Source: CANHEE01 sp043777755
Lineage (GTDB): Bacteria; Bacteroidota; Bacteroidia; Chitinophagales; Saprospiraceae
Reading direction: 5' to 3'
NCBI GenBank assembly: GCA_043777755.1
Contig: JAYWHK010000050.1
Span: 1-13,320, forward strand
DNA: 13,320 nucleotides
In this document: in pieces, positions 6,837-13,320 of the stretch
How the letters are laid out: each line of letters begins with the position of its first letter
How positions within the stretch are numbered: the first letter of the stretch is position 1
Program-made: the position numbers and the translations under genes
The notes under the pieces: model-generated
Told to the model about the DNA's origin: nothing
Seen by the model: only the letters and a program-made list of their open reading frames with translations
Databases searched by the model: none

Positions 6837-7467
6837 ACCACCAATTTCAAAATTGCCATCTTTAGCTGTTTTGAAAGAAAATTATTTGGAATGGGGCAGG
6901 GAAGTTGCTAACAAAACAAAAAAATTTTCTTTTGAAAGACAAAAAGGACTTTACAAGGAAATCAGATTCCAGTTGGCAATACTGACGAATAATCATTGCA
7001 GCTTTTGTGATGGCTTTCCTGTTGGCACAGAGTCCACTGAGCAAATCGAACATTATTTTCCAAAAGACTCATTTCCTCTCTTAGCGTATGATTGGGATAA
7101 TTTATTTTACTGTTGTAATGTTTGTAATACAGAAGCAAACAAGGGTGCTTTTCAAGATACTTTAAAACCTGACCATGTACATTATCGCTTTGAAACGTGC
7201 TTTTATTTTGATGCTTTTGATGGTGGATTGTGTGTTATGGAAGATTTAGAGCGCAAAAACAAGATCTTATCTGATAAAGCAAAGTTATTTTTGCTGCGCT
7301 ATGGAATTAATAATCCTCAAAGGAAAGAAGCGAGATTGTCGCTTATTCAAACTATAAAAGATCATTTTATTGCGATTCAAGTAAATAATCGAGAAAGTAG
7401 TAGAAATGAATTTAAGTACAGATACGTTTATGATTTTTGTTTGAAAACAAGTACTTTTCGTCGCTAA
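6820..7467 (+). CDS. HNH endonuclease of a Septu-like pair (PtuB-like)
   Basis: This 215-residue protein begins inside the ATPase gene (ATG 6820, 17-base overlap). The HNH core occupies roughly residues 52-110: C60-x2-C63 (NHCSFCDG), then E77-H78 in QIEHYFPKDSFP, DWDNLFY with N94, and CCNVCN with C99, C102 and N103, ending NKG. The two C-x2-C pairs would hold a structural zinc; H78, N94 and N103 form the beta-beta-alpha-metal site, with Asn in the last position as in many HNH proteins. The pattern IEHxxPKxxxPxLxYDWxNLxxxCxxCNxxKG is what is expected of PtuB-type nucleases. The C-terminal half is helical and unrecognised. No reverse transcriptase is nearby, so a retron that uses the same two effectors is unlikely here. 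Confidence 0.83.
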   Translation: MDQITKPPISKLPSLAVLKENYLEWGREVANKTKKFSFERQKGLYKEIRFQLAILTNNHCSFCDGFPVGTESTEQIEHYFPKDSFPLLAYDWDNLFYCCNVCNTEANKGAFQDTLKPDHVHYRFETCFYFDAFDGGLCVMEDLERKNKILSDKAKLFLLRYGINNPQRKEARLSLIQTIKDHFIAIQVNNRESSRNEFKYRYVYDFCLKTSTFRR

Positions 7468-7592
7468 AAAACTAACTTCTACCGAAAAACAAACATCTGA
7501 TGAAACGATTTTTATAAAAAATAGGTTTAAAAATGGAATACGGGATTTTTCCGTAAAGAAAAAAATACAAAATTTAATTTTTTAATAAAAAA

Positions 7593-8396
7593 ATGATAAG
7601 AAATAACCACGAAATTGATTATCGCATTTTTGGTGAAGAAATGCAATGTGTCGAGATTGAACTTGACCCTAACGAAACAGCTGTTGCAGAATCTGGTAGT
7701 TTTATGATGATGGACAGTGGTATTCAAATGGAAACTATTTTTGGCGACGGCTCACAGAATAGCGGCGGTGGCGGCATGATGGGCAAATTATTTTCTGCTG
7801 GAAAACGCCTTTTGACAGGCGAAAGCCTTTTTATGACCGCTTTTACAAATCGAGGAGCTGGAAAACAGCACGTTAGTTTTGCTTCGCCTTATCCTGGAAA
7901 AATTATTCCGATGGATTTATTACAATTGGGTGGAAAAATCGTTTGTCAAAAAGATTCTTTTTTGGCAGCTGCAAAAGGTGTCAGTATTGGTATTGAATTT
8001 CAGCGCAAATTAGGTACTGGACTTTTTGGTGGAGAAGGTTTTATCATGCAAAAGTTAGAAGGCGATGGTATGGCATTTGTTCATGCTGGCGGTTATGTCA
8101 TGGAAAAAACGCTGCAAGTTGGCGAAGTTTTGAAGATAGATACGGGCTGTATTGTCGCTTTTACACGCAATGTTGATTATGATATTGAGTTTGTAAAAGG
8201 CGTGAAAAATGTAATTTTTGGAGGCGAAGGTTTGTTCTATGCAACACTTCGTGGGCCAGGAAAAGTATGGATTCAAAGTTTGCCAATTAGCCGTTTGGCG
8301 AGTCGTGTACTGCAATATGCTGGCCCTGCTGGTCGCAAAGAAGAAGGTAGTGTATTGGGCGGCTTGGGCAATATGTTGGACGGAGATGGTTGGTAA
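7593..8396 (+). CDS. TIGR00266 / AIM24 family protein
   Basis: The 267-residue product matches the TIGR00266 (AIM24) family along its length. Visible hallmarks are AVAESGSFMMMD (30-41), a glycine-rich loop GGGGMMGKLFSAGKRLL (58-74), ESLFMTAFTN (77-86), SPYPGKIIPMDL (98-109), then a second half with GGEGFIMQKLEGDG, HAGGYVMEKTL and a strand ending GGEGLFYATLRGPG. The fold is a double-stranded beta prism resembling TRAP-like proteins; its biochemical role in bacteria is unknown. No signal peptide or membrane segment is seen. It sits 125 bases after the Septu-like operon and 93 bases before the hydrolase gene on the same strand. No TAnnTTTG box is visible just upstream, so its promoter is unclear. 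Confidence 0.9.
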   Translation: MIRNNHEIDYRIFGEEMQCVEIELDPNETAVAESGSFMMMDSGIQMETIFGDGSQNSGGGGMMGKLFSAGKRLLTGESLFMTAFTNRGAGKQHVSFASPYPGKIIPMDLLQLGGKIVCQKDSFLAAAKGVSIGIEFQRKLGTGLFGGEGFIMQKLEGDGMAFVHAGGYVMEKTLQVGEVLKIDTGCIVAFTRNVDYDIEFVKGVKNVIFGGEGLFYATLRGPGKVWIQSLPISRLASRVLQYAGPAGRKEEGSVLGGLGNMLDGDGW

Positions 8397-8406
8397 CAAT
8401 AAATAC

Positions 8407-8452
8407 AGTGAACAACTAACAGTGCATAGTGAACAAAACGAATAGTGAACAA
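8407..8452 (+). repeat. Three short direct repeats of AGTGAACAA
   Basis: AGTGAACAA occurs at 8407, 8428 and 8444, plus a partial AGTGCAT at 8421, in the 93-base gap before the hydrolase gene. Spacing is irregular (21 and 16 bases). It may be low-complexity intergenic repeat sequence of a kind often seen in this phylum, or a binding-site cluster; the sequence does not decide. Confidence 0.5.
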
Positions 8453-8489
8453 CGATTTTTATAGGAATTAAGGATTTTAAAGGTTAAAA

Positions 8490-9251
8490 ATGCAGTTAAA
8501 TTATAAAGATTTTGGTCAAGGCGACCCAATAATTATTGTTCATGGTTTGTTTGGGACATTGGACAATTGGCAGACGATTGCAAAACAATTGGCTGAATAT
8601 TTTACTGTATATATCATTGACCAACGGAATCACGGGCGTTCTCCTCACGCAGAAGGAATTGATTATCAGCTACTTGCAGATGATTTGTATTTTTTTATGC
8701 AAGACAATGGAATGTACAAAGCGCACTTGATGGGACACTCAATGGGTGGAAAAACGGTCATGCAATTTGCATTGAATTATCCTGATATGGTGGAAAAATT
8801 AGCCGTGATTGACATTGCGCCAAAAGCATATAAAGGTGGTCACGAAATCATCATCGAAACCTTGCAAAGTATTGATTTACTGACCTTAAAAGATAGAAAA
8901 GATGCCGAAAGTCAAATGATGGGTAACATTCCTGAGTTTGGAACAAGGCAGTTTTTATTAAAAAATTTGGCGCACGACGAACAAACAGGCAAATATGAAT
9001 GGAAAATGAACCTTTCTGAGATTGTAAAAAATTATGATAAAATCCTTGGAAATATTGATACGTCTTCAATTTATGAAGGAGAAACTATTTTTATAAGAGG
9101 TGATAAATCAGATTATATTTTAGACAGTGACATTCCCACATTAAAACAATTTTTTCCAAATTCAACTTTAGAAACTATAGCAAATGCTGGGCATTGGGTT
9201 CACGCAGAGCAGCCAAAAGCGTTATTGGAAATAGTGAAAAAGTTTTTTTAA
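8490..9251 (+). CDS. Alpha/beta-fold hydrolase, YbfF-like esterase
   Basis: The 253-residue protein has the full alpha/beta-hydrolase layout: oxyanion strand IIIVHGLFG (14-22) followed by DNWQTIAKQLA, then IDQRNHGRSP (43-52), the nucleophile elbow GHSMGG with S84, VIDIAPKAY (107-114), a lid region of about 85 residues, the acid strand FIRGDKSDYI (D205 or D208), and the base in AGHWVHAEQP (H235). The combination of DQRNHGRS and IDIAPK is typical of YbfF-type acyl-CoA/ester hydrolases in the cytoplasm. The physiological substrate cannot be deduced. It follows the AIM24-family gene on the same strand and ends just as a tandem-repeat region begins. The ATG at 8490 gives the family's normal N-terminus. 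Confidence 0.9.
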   Translation: MQLNYKDFGQGDPIIIVHGLFGTLDNWQTIAKQLAEYFTVYIIDQRNHGRSPHAEGIDYQLLADDLYFFMQDNGMYKAHLMGHSMGGKTVMQFALNYPDMVEKLAVIDIAPKAYKGGHEIIIETLQSIDLLTLKDRKDAESQMMGNIPEFGTRQFLLKNLAHDEQTGKYEWKMNLSEIVKNYDKILGNIDTSSIYEGETIFIRGDKSDYILDSDIPTLKQFFPNSTLETIANAGHWVHAEQPKALLEIVKKFF

Positions 9252-9398
9252 TTGCGAATTTTTAATCACAAATTTTAACGAATTAAACGAATTTCACGAA
9301 TCGTGACGCTGACTTTGTGTTTTAATTGCGAATTTTTAATCACGAATTTTTAACAAATTAAACGAATTTCACGAATCGTGATGCTGACTTTGTGTTTT
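9250..9398 (+). repeat. Two ~75-bp tandem direct repeats after the hydrolase gene
   Basis: Unit 1 (9250-9323, 74 bases) and unit 2 (9324-9398, 75 bases) differ by only three substitutions and one inserted T. A truncated third start (AATCACAGATTT) follows at 9399. Each unit contains the odd palindrome CACGAATCGTG (9295-9305 and 9370-9380) and AT-rich blocks around AACGAATT. The first unit includes the last bases of the hydrolase stop region. No ORF is seen. With the terminator below, this accounts for most of the gene-free stretch 9252-9606; 9484-9606 holds nothing recognisable. Confidence 0.93.
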
Positions 9399-9433
9399 AA
9401 TCACAGATTTGAAGTGAATTTTTCTTAATAAAT

Positions 9434-9481
9434 AAACAAAAACGCCTAATTTTGAGCAATCAAAATTAGGCGTTTTTGTTT
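9434..9481. terminator. Bidirectional intrinsic terminator between hydrolase gene and ahcY
   Basis: A 22-base arm (9434-9455) pairs perfectly with 9460-9481 around a GCAA loop. The GC core CGCC/GGCG is bounded by A5 and T5, giving a hairpin plus U-rich tail on both strands. It lies between two convergent genes, though about 125 bases beyond the ahcY stop. Confidence 0.92.
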
Positions 9482-9606
9482 TATTCTTGATAAATATACA
9501 CGTCGGAAAGTGGTTTTGGGATTTTAAATTTATGTAAAACATTGAACACACCAAGCGTTTGCAATATCTTTAATATCTAATAACCAATATCCGTTGTGTA
9601 TATCCA

Positions 9607-10908
9607 CTAATAACGGTAGTACTCTGGTTTGAATGGACCAGCTTTTGGAACACCGATATAATCAGCTTGTGCTGTGTTCAATTCTTCCAATTCTACACCG
9701 ATTTTAGCCAAGTGCAAATAAGCAACTTTTTCATCTAAGTGTTTTGGCAACATATAAACTTTGTTTTCATAGTTTTTACCATTTTCCCAAAGTTCCAATT
9801 GCGCCAATACTTGATTCGTGAAAGAGTTTGACATTACGAATGATGGGTGTCCCGTAGCACAACCTAAATTCACCAAACGACCTTCTGCCAATACCAAAAT
9901 ATCTTTACCATCAATTGTGTATTTATCAACTTGTGGTTTGATTTCGATTTTCGTATCGCCATAAGCACCATTCAACCAAGCCATGTCGATTTCATTGTCA
10001 AAGTGACCAATGTTACAAACAATCGCTTTGTCTTTCATCAAACGGAAATGCTTCTCAGCAACAATATCTACGTTACCTGTTGCAGTAACGATGATACCTG
10101 CTTGTGGAATTGCATTTTCCATTTTCAATACTTGGAAACCGTCCATTGCCGCTTGAAGCGCACAAATTGGGTCAATTTCAGTAACGATTACACGGCAACC
10201 TGCACCAGCCAAAGAAGCCGCAGAGCCTTTTCCTACGTCACCATAACCCGCTACAACTGCTACTTTTCCAGCCATCATAATGTCTGTAGCACGACGAATC
10301 GCATCAACCAAAGATTCTTTACAACCGTATTTGTTGTCGAATTTTGATTTTGTTACAGAGTCATTGATGTTGATTGCAGGTAAAGGCAATGTTCCGTTTT
10401 TCTGACGCTCGTACAAGCGGTGAACGCCCGTAGTTGTTTCTTCAGAAATACCACCGATGCCCTTCACCAATTCTGGATGATGATCCAAAACTAAGTTAGT
10501 CAAGTCACCACCGTCGTCCAAAATCATATTCAAAGGTTTTCCACCTTCAAAAGCATGAACTGTTTGCTCAATACACCAATCAAATTCCTCAGCGTTCATG
10601 CCTTTCCAAGCAAAAACAGGAATACCAACTGCTGCGATAGCCGCTGCTGCGTGGTCTTGAGTAGAGAAAATGTTACAAGAAGACCAAGACACTTCTGCGC
10701 CTAACTCAATTAAAGTTTCGATTAAAACCGCCGTTTGAATTGTCATGTGCAAACAACCAGCGATGCGTGCGCCTTTCAAAGGCTTCGTTGCACCAAATTC
10801 TGTGCGCAAAGACATCAAACCAGGCATTTCAGCTTCTGCTAATTCAATTTCTTTACGACCCCAATCAGCCAAGTTAATATCTTTAACTTTGTACTTTAAT
10901 GTTGACAT
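9607..10908 (-). CDS. ahcY: Adenosylhomocysteinase (S-adenosyl-L-homocysteine hydrolase)
   Basis: This 433-residue NAD-dependent cytosolic enzyme splits S-adenosylhomocysteine into adenosine and homocysteine, relieving inhibition of methyltransferases and feeding methionine regeneration. Landmarks are all present: GCLHMTIQTAVL (51-62, H54), SCNIFSTQDH (77-86), DDGGDLT (131-137, D131), SEETTTGVHRL (155-165, E157), NINDSVTKSKFDN (180-192, K187 and D191), the NAD motif GYGDVGKGSA (221-230), NIGHFDNEID, and the C-terminal FKPEYYRY that reaches into the partner subunit. The length fits the bacterial form. ATG 10908 is supported by the conserved N-terminus and by a complete promoter about 110 bases upstream. 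No other methyl-cycle gene is adjacent. Confidence 0.97.
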   Translation of the reverse strand: MSTLKYKVKDINLADWGRKEIELAEAEMPGLMSLRTEFGATKPLKGARIAGCLHMTIQTAVLIETLIELGAEVSWSSCNIFSTQDHAAAAIAAVGIPVFAWKGMNAEEFDWCIEQTVHAFEGGKPLNMILDDGGDLTNLVLDHHPELVKGIGGISEETTTGVHRLYERQKNGTLPLPAININDSVTKSKFDNKYGCKESLVDAIRRATDIMMAGKVAVVAGYGDVGKGSAASLAGAGCRVIVTEIDPICALQAAMDGFQVLKMENAIPQAGIIVTATGNVDIVAEKHFRLMKDKAIVCNIGHFDNEIDMAWLNGAYGDTKIEIKPQVDKYTIDGKDILVLAEGRLVNLGCATGHPSFVMSNSFTNQVLAQLELWENGKNYENKVYMLPKHLDEKVAYLHLAKIGVELEELNTAQADYIGVPKAGPFKPEYYRY

Positions 10909-10956
10909 AGTTTTTATTATTTTAAAAGTATTTACAGTATTAAAAAATGTAATTGT

Positions 10957-10991
10957 TTGATTATCAGTTTTTTATAAAAATTAATAATCAA
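10957..10991 (-). other. Possible stem-loop in the ahcY leader
   Basis: An 8-base stem (10957-10964 with 10984-10991, TTGATTAT/ATAATCAA) with a 19-base loop lies in the leader. It is AT-only apart from two pairs. It does not resemble the GC-rich SAH riboswitch. Its function, if any, is unknown. Confidence 0.3.
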
Positions 10992-11020
10992 TCACATTTC
11001 TTTTATTTATAATTTCGCTG

Positions 11021-11051
11021 CAAAGGTAAGCACTTGTACAATCAATTTCAA
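11021..11051 (-). promoter_or_regulatory. ahcY promoter
   Basis: Read leftwards: TTG (11049-11051), exactly 20 bases, then TACCTTTG (11021-11028). This is a full match to the Bacteroidota promoter. The start site should fall near 11015, leaving a leader of roughly 100 bases before the ATG at 10908. Confidence 0.8.
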
Positions 11052-11070
11052 GTCTTATATGAAAAAAAGG

Positions 11071-11103
11071 TATAAATTGAGTAAAAAAATTACTCAATTT
11101 ATA
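11071..11103 (-). terminator. Probable terminator after the serine hydrolase gene
   Basis: Arms of 14 bases (11071-11084 and 11090-11103) pair perfectly around a five-base loop. Read leftwards, the stem is followed by ACC and then T7. It lies 33 bases after the end of the leftward hydrolase gene and just upstream of the ahcY promoter, so it would insulate the two. The stem is AT-rich, hence weaker than the other two terminators. Confidence 0.65.
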
Positions 11104-11136
11104 ATTAAAAATTAATTGTAATCCTAAAAACCTTTG

Positions 11137-12354
11137 TTATTGAGTCAAATCGTCCATGGCTTTCCAAATCGCTACAAATTGCTTGAGCATCGCTTCGTCA
11201 GGTTGTGGTTGTTCGGGGCTGTCTATTTCAGTATTGGCAATGAAGATTTTGCCAATACTGGTTTTAGGTTCAAAAAACATAAAAGTTGTTGCGCCCAAAT
11301 CTCCGCCCGTGTGACCTATCATTCCATTGGTTTTGTAACGCCAAAAAACGCCACTATTGGGTTCTTTTTTAGAATTATTTTTAGGCAGATTGTTTTCTGA
11401 AAATTGTTTTGCAAAAAGCAATTCAAAACTTTGTTTTTTCAATAAATCAGATTGACCATTGTAACCTTTTATCATTTCTAAAAGATATTTTGACAAATCG
11501 GAACAAGACGTTCTCAAACCGCCATCAGGATAAGTGATTCCTGAATACAAAGGATAAGCAACGCCTTCAAAATTGTAGTTTTTTGAATGTTTTTTTGCAA
11601 TAGTTGTATTCAAAAACCAAGATGTTTCATTCATTTTTAGAGGCAAAAATATATGTTTTTGAGAAAAATCAGCAAAAGAAATATTGGCTTTTACCTCTAT
11701 CAAATAAGCGGCGAGTGCTGCTCCAATATTGGAGTATTCATACGTTTCGCCAACGGTACTTTTGATAAAATTTTTCTTACTGTAGTATTTTTCTTTTTTG
11801 TCAAAATAGGATTTTAAAAATGTAGAAAGTGTTGTATCTGTTCTATTTTCGATTGTTGCTTTTTTCTTAAAATTCTGATAAAGAGGACTTTGTATATTTG
11901 AAAAAGGTGTAAGAGTGAAAGATTTGGAATAAACTTCTTCTCTATCTCGTATGCTGGAAGTGTGTGTCACCAAGTGTTTTATTTTGATGTTTTCTTTAGG
12001 GAAATGAGGATTGATAACATGAAAAGGCAGCACATCGTTGATGTTGGTTTCTAAATCAAAATAACCCAATTCGATGGCTTTCATCAAGCAAACGCCAATA
12101 AAAGTTTTACTAACAGATGCAATGTTTTGCACGGTTTGGGTAGTGTAGGGCATTTTATTTTCCTTGTCAGCAAAACCAAAGGCGTTTTGATACAAAACAC
12201 TGTCTTTACTGACGACAGCGACACTAAATCCAACGAATTTCGATGGATTGGAAAGTTTTTCTAAGTTTTTTGTCAAGGCAATATTTTTGTTTTGCGCTTG
12301 ATTTTTAACTTGAAAAAGAAAGAACGGAAGTACAAATAAAAGTAATTTTTTCAT
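11137..12354 (-). CDS. Exported serine hydrolase of the beta-lactamase/PBP (class C-like) fold
   Basis: The 405-residue protein opens with a signal peptide (MKKLLLFVLPFFLFQ), likely cut near NQAQ (about residue 21), with no lipobox Cys. The catalytic set of the beta-lactamase family (serine hydrolase, Pfam Beta-lactamase) is intact: S80-V-S-K83 (nucleophile and base), Y207-S-N209, and H348-T-G-G in IGHTGGDLG. Further family features are IKHLVTHTSSI (125-135) and YPDGGLRTSCSDLSKYL (275-291). Residues 140-200 form a Lys-rich insertion. Such enzymes act outside the cytoplasm as peptidases or esterases; true beta-lactamase activity cannot be predicted from these motifs. No TAnnTTTG box is clear upstream; an 8-base inverted repeat lies directly before the ATG. 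Confidence 0.9.
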   Translation of the reverse strand: MKKLLLFVLPFFLFQVKNQAQNKNIALTKNLEKLSNPSKFVGFSVAVVSKDSVLYQNAFGFADKENKMPYTTQTVQNIASVSKTFIGVCLMKAIELGYFDLETNINDVLPFHVINPHFPKENIKIKHLVTHTSSIRDREEVYSKSFTLTPFSNIQSPLYQNFKKKATIENRTDTTLSTFLKSYFDKKEKYYSKKNFIKSTVGETYEYSNIGAALAAYLIEVKANISFADFSQKHIFLPLKMNETSWFLNTTIAKKHSKNYNFEGVAYPLYSGITYPDGGLRTSCSDLSKYLLEMIKGYNGQSDLLKKQSFELLFAKQFSENNLPKNNSKKEPNSGVFWRYKTNGMIGHTGGDLGATTFMFFEPKTSIGKIFIANTEIDSPEQPQPDEAMLKQFVAIWKAMDDLTQ

Positions 12355-12463
12355 CTTAAAAAACGGTTTATATTTTTAAGACGGGCGCAATGCGACAAGC
12401 GTTGCCTGTTGGCAAATTAGAAGACTGTAGAATCGACGAACAGTAGCTAATTGAGGATAAGAT

Positions 12464-12979
12464 TTACTTTTCACCAAACTCTTTCGCCCATTTTTCTCTA
12501 TTTTTAATAAAAAAGAAAACACCAATTGCCATCACTGCAAAGGTAGCAACACCGACCAATTTATAAAAAATATACATTGGTTTTCCATCGGCGGTAAAGA
12601 TAATTTTTGGCAAACGAACTAAGGTTTCTGCGGCAAAAGCGCAGTACAAACCAATGACGCTCCAATACATAAAACGAAAATGTTGCATGATGTAATTTGG
12701 GTTTGTTCGACGCAAAACAGGGTACATTCCAGCAATCAAAGTTCCTAAACTCCAAATAGCGAATCCATGAAAAATACCGAATTTTCCATACAAACGGTAA
12801 ATCATAAAAGCTGTAATGTTCAATACCAACATTGAAATGACATAGAAATAACCAATTTTTTTATGTCGTTGCGTTCCTTTTTTAGTCAAAAGAATATACA
12901 TTCCCGAAATCATCGCTAAAATAGCTGCAATGAAATGTATCAATCCTGTTGCACCTGTGATAAGATTTGTTAAGTTCAT
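12464..12979 (-). CDS. DUF2306 family integral membrane protein
   Basis: The 171-residue protein is almost entirely hydrophobic, with five likely membrane segments at about 10-32, 42-62, 70-88, 101-121 and 137-158. The order of motifs fits DUF2306: GLIHFIAAILA (12-22), KKGTQRHKKIGYFYV (33-47), NITAFMIYRLYGKFG (54-68), and HFRFMYWSVIGLYCAFAAET (100-119). Conserved-looking histidines H15, H39, H71 and H100 near membrane ends could bind a cofactor or metal, which is speculation. The basic tail NREKWAKEFGEK suggests the C-terminus lies in the cytoplasm. Its function is unknown. It is upstream of the serine hydrolase on the same strand with a 109-base gap, so a shared transcript is possible but not shown. 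Confidence 0.85.
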   Translation of the reverse strand: MNLTNLITGATGLIHFIAAILAMISGMYILLTKKGTQRHKKIGYFYVISMLVLNITAFMIYRLYGKFGIFHGFAIWSLGTLIAGMYPVLRRTNPNYIMQHFRFMYWSVIGLYCAFAAETLVRLPKIIFTADGKPMYIFYKLVGVATFAVMAIGVFFFIKNREKWAKEFGEK

Positions 12980-13013
12980 TTTTGTAAAATTTTAAAATAA
13001 AGAAATTTTATTA

Positions 13014-13045
13014 TTTGTAAATTTATGAGAAAACCATTATTTTTG
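13014..13045 (+). promoter_or_regulatory. Promoter of the 55-codon ORF
   Basis: TTTG (13014-13017), 20 bases, then TATTTTTG (13038-13045): a full consensus match. The ATG follows at 13064, giving a leader of about 10-12 bases. Confidence 0.75.
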
Positions 13046-13063
13046 TAAAAAAATAGATTTAAA

Positions 13064-13231
13064 ATGAGATTTTTATTAGACATTCAAGACCATAAAGTGG
13101 CATTTATCATGGAGCTTTTACAAAGTTTTCCATACTTAAAAGCGCAGCCAATGCCTTCTAATATTGAAGTTAATTCGCTTATTAACAACGATATAGATAT
13201 TATGAAATACGTTAAACCAATGCGGGAGTAA
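13064..13231 (+). CDS. Small ORF, possible shortened antitoxin-like protein
   Basis: 55 codons from an ATG placed 18 bases after an excellent promoter. The first 30 residues (MRFLLDIQDHKVAFIMELL, then QSFPYLKAQPM) resemble the N-termini of small Bacteroidota antitoxin-like proteins, which open with a strand ending in DNK/DHK and a helix with FxxELLxSFxxVK. The usual acidic middle and the basic tail that often ends such proteins are not recognisable: after residue 30 the sequence is NIEVNSLINNDIDIMKYVKPMRE and then TAA. The same frame continues after the stop for 12 codons (PEIVENVKIIKK). It may be a true short protein, a decayed antitoxin, or a phage-like small ORF. No toxin partner is visible before the window ends. 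Confidence 0.45.
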   Translation: MRFLLDIQDHKVAFIMELLQSFPYLKAQPMPSNIEVNSLINNDIDIMKYVKPMRE

Positions 13232-13320
13232 CCTGAAATTGTAGAAAATGTTAAAATTATAAAAAAGTGATTGTGAATACGTACTTTTGGATTTCAAGAA
13301 AAAAAGATGGTAAACACAAT

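Noticed and set aside
5427..7467. Retron (Eco78-type) interpretation of the ATPase-HNH pair
   Set aside because: No reverse transcriptase gene and no structured msr/msd-like region is visible on either side within the window.
7504..7516. 13-base direct repeat AACGATTTTTATA, also at 8451-8463
   Set aside because: It occurs upstream of two adjacent genes but at different distances (77 and 27 bases), is AT-rich, and does not flank a recognisable unit; probably chance.
7539..7555. Small hairpin TACGG/CCGTA before the AIM24-family gene as a terminator for the HNH gene
   Set aside because: A five-base stem with a seven-base loop and no T-tract after it is too weak to call.
9931..10347. 138-codon open frame on the + strand inside ahcY
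   Set aside because: It lies entirely opposite the conserved NAD-binding part of ahcY and its translation has no recognisable domain.
12355..12380. 8-base inverted repeat CTTAAAAA/TTTTTAAG before the serine hydrolase gene
   Set aside because: It is short, nearly all A-T and next to the start codon; chance in AT-rich DNA cannot be excluded.
13273..13320. Open frame from GTG 13273 to the window edge (VNTYFWISRKKDGKHN)
   Set aside because: Only 16 codons are visible, the start is not ATG, and no family can be recognised.
1..13320. CRISPR array, tRNA, rRNA or IS element
   Set aside because: No evenly spaced short repeats, no cloverleaf tRNA with CCA-type ends, no rRNA-like sequence and no transposase other than the Rpn-type nuclease were seen.

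Overview
The window looks like a chromosomal stretch from an AT-rich member of the Bacteroidota, probably an environmental Cytophagia- or Flavobacteriia-like lineage. Several genes carry the phylum's characteristic promoter: a -7 box TAnnTTTG, and at four places a TTG exactly 20 bases upstream of it. Starts lack clear Shine-Dalgarno sequences, and typical Bacteroidota families are present (DUF1573, DUF2306, Rpn-like PD-(D/E)XK proteins).

Layout. 1-258 (-) is the N-terminal part of a GNAT acetyltransferase. 304-435 is a nested inverted repeat resembling a cloverleaf. 437-2449 (-) is 2,4-dienoyl-CoA reductase (fadH). 2563-3505 (+) is an Rpn-family nuclease split by a one-base frame change at an A6 run; it carries a complete promoter and an ATG inside the gene that would express the C-terminal part alone. 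A long bidirectional terminator follows (3513-3574). 3598-4137 (-) is a secreted DUF1573 protein, divergent from thiL (4325-5347, +). 5427-7467 (+) is a two-gene ATPase + HNH operon resembling the Septu (PtuA-PtuB) anti-phage system. 7593-8396 (+) is a TIGR00266/AIM24 protein and 8490-9251 (+) an alpha/beta hydrolase. 9252-9606 holds two ~75-bp tandem repeats and a second bidirectional terminator. 9607-10908 (-) is ahcY, with a strong promoter and a leader of roughly 100 bases. 11137-12354 (-) is an exported serine hydrolase of the beta-lactamase/PBP fold. 12464-12979 (-) is a DUF2306 membrane protein. 13064-13231 (+) is a 55-codon ORF with an excellent promoter that may be a shortened antitoxin.

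How it fits together. Most genes are unlinked housekeeping functions (fatty-acid oxidation, thiamine diphosphate synthesis, methyl-cycle turnover) in single-gene or convergent units. Two loci look accessory: the Rpn gene and the Septu-like pair. The two points of greatest interest are the Rpn locus, where a frame break, an internal promoter and an internal ATG coincide in a way that recalls the intragenic RpnS inhibitors of E. coli, and the Septu-like operon between thiL and the AIM24-family gene.
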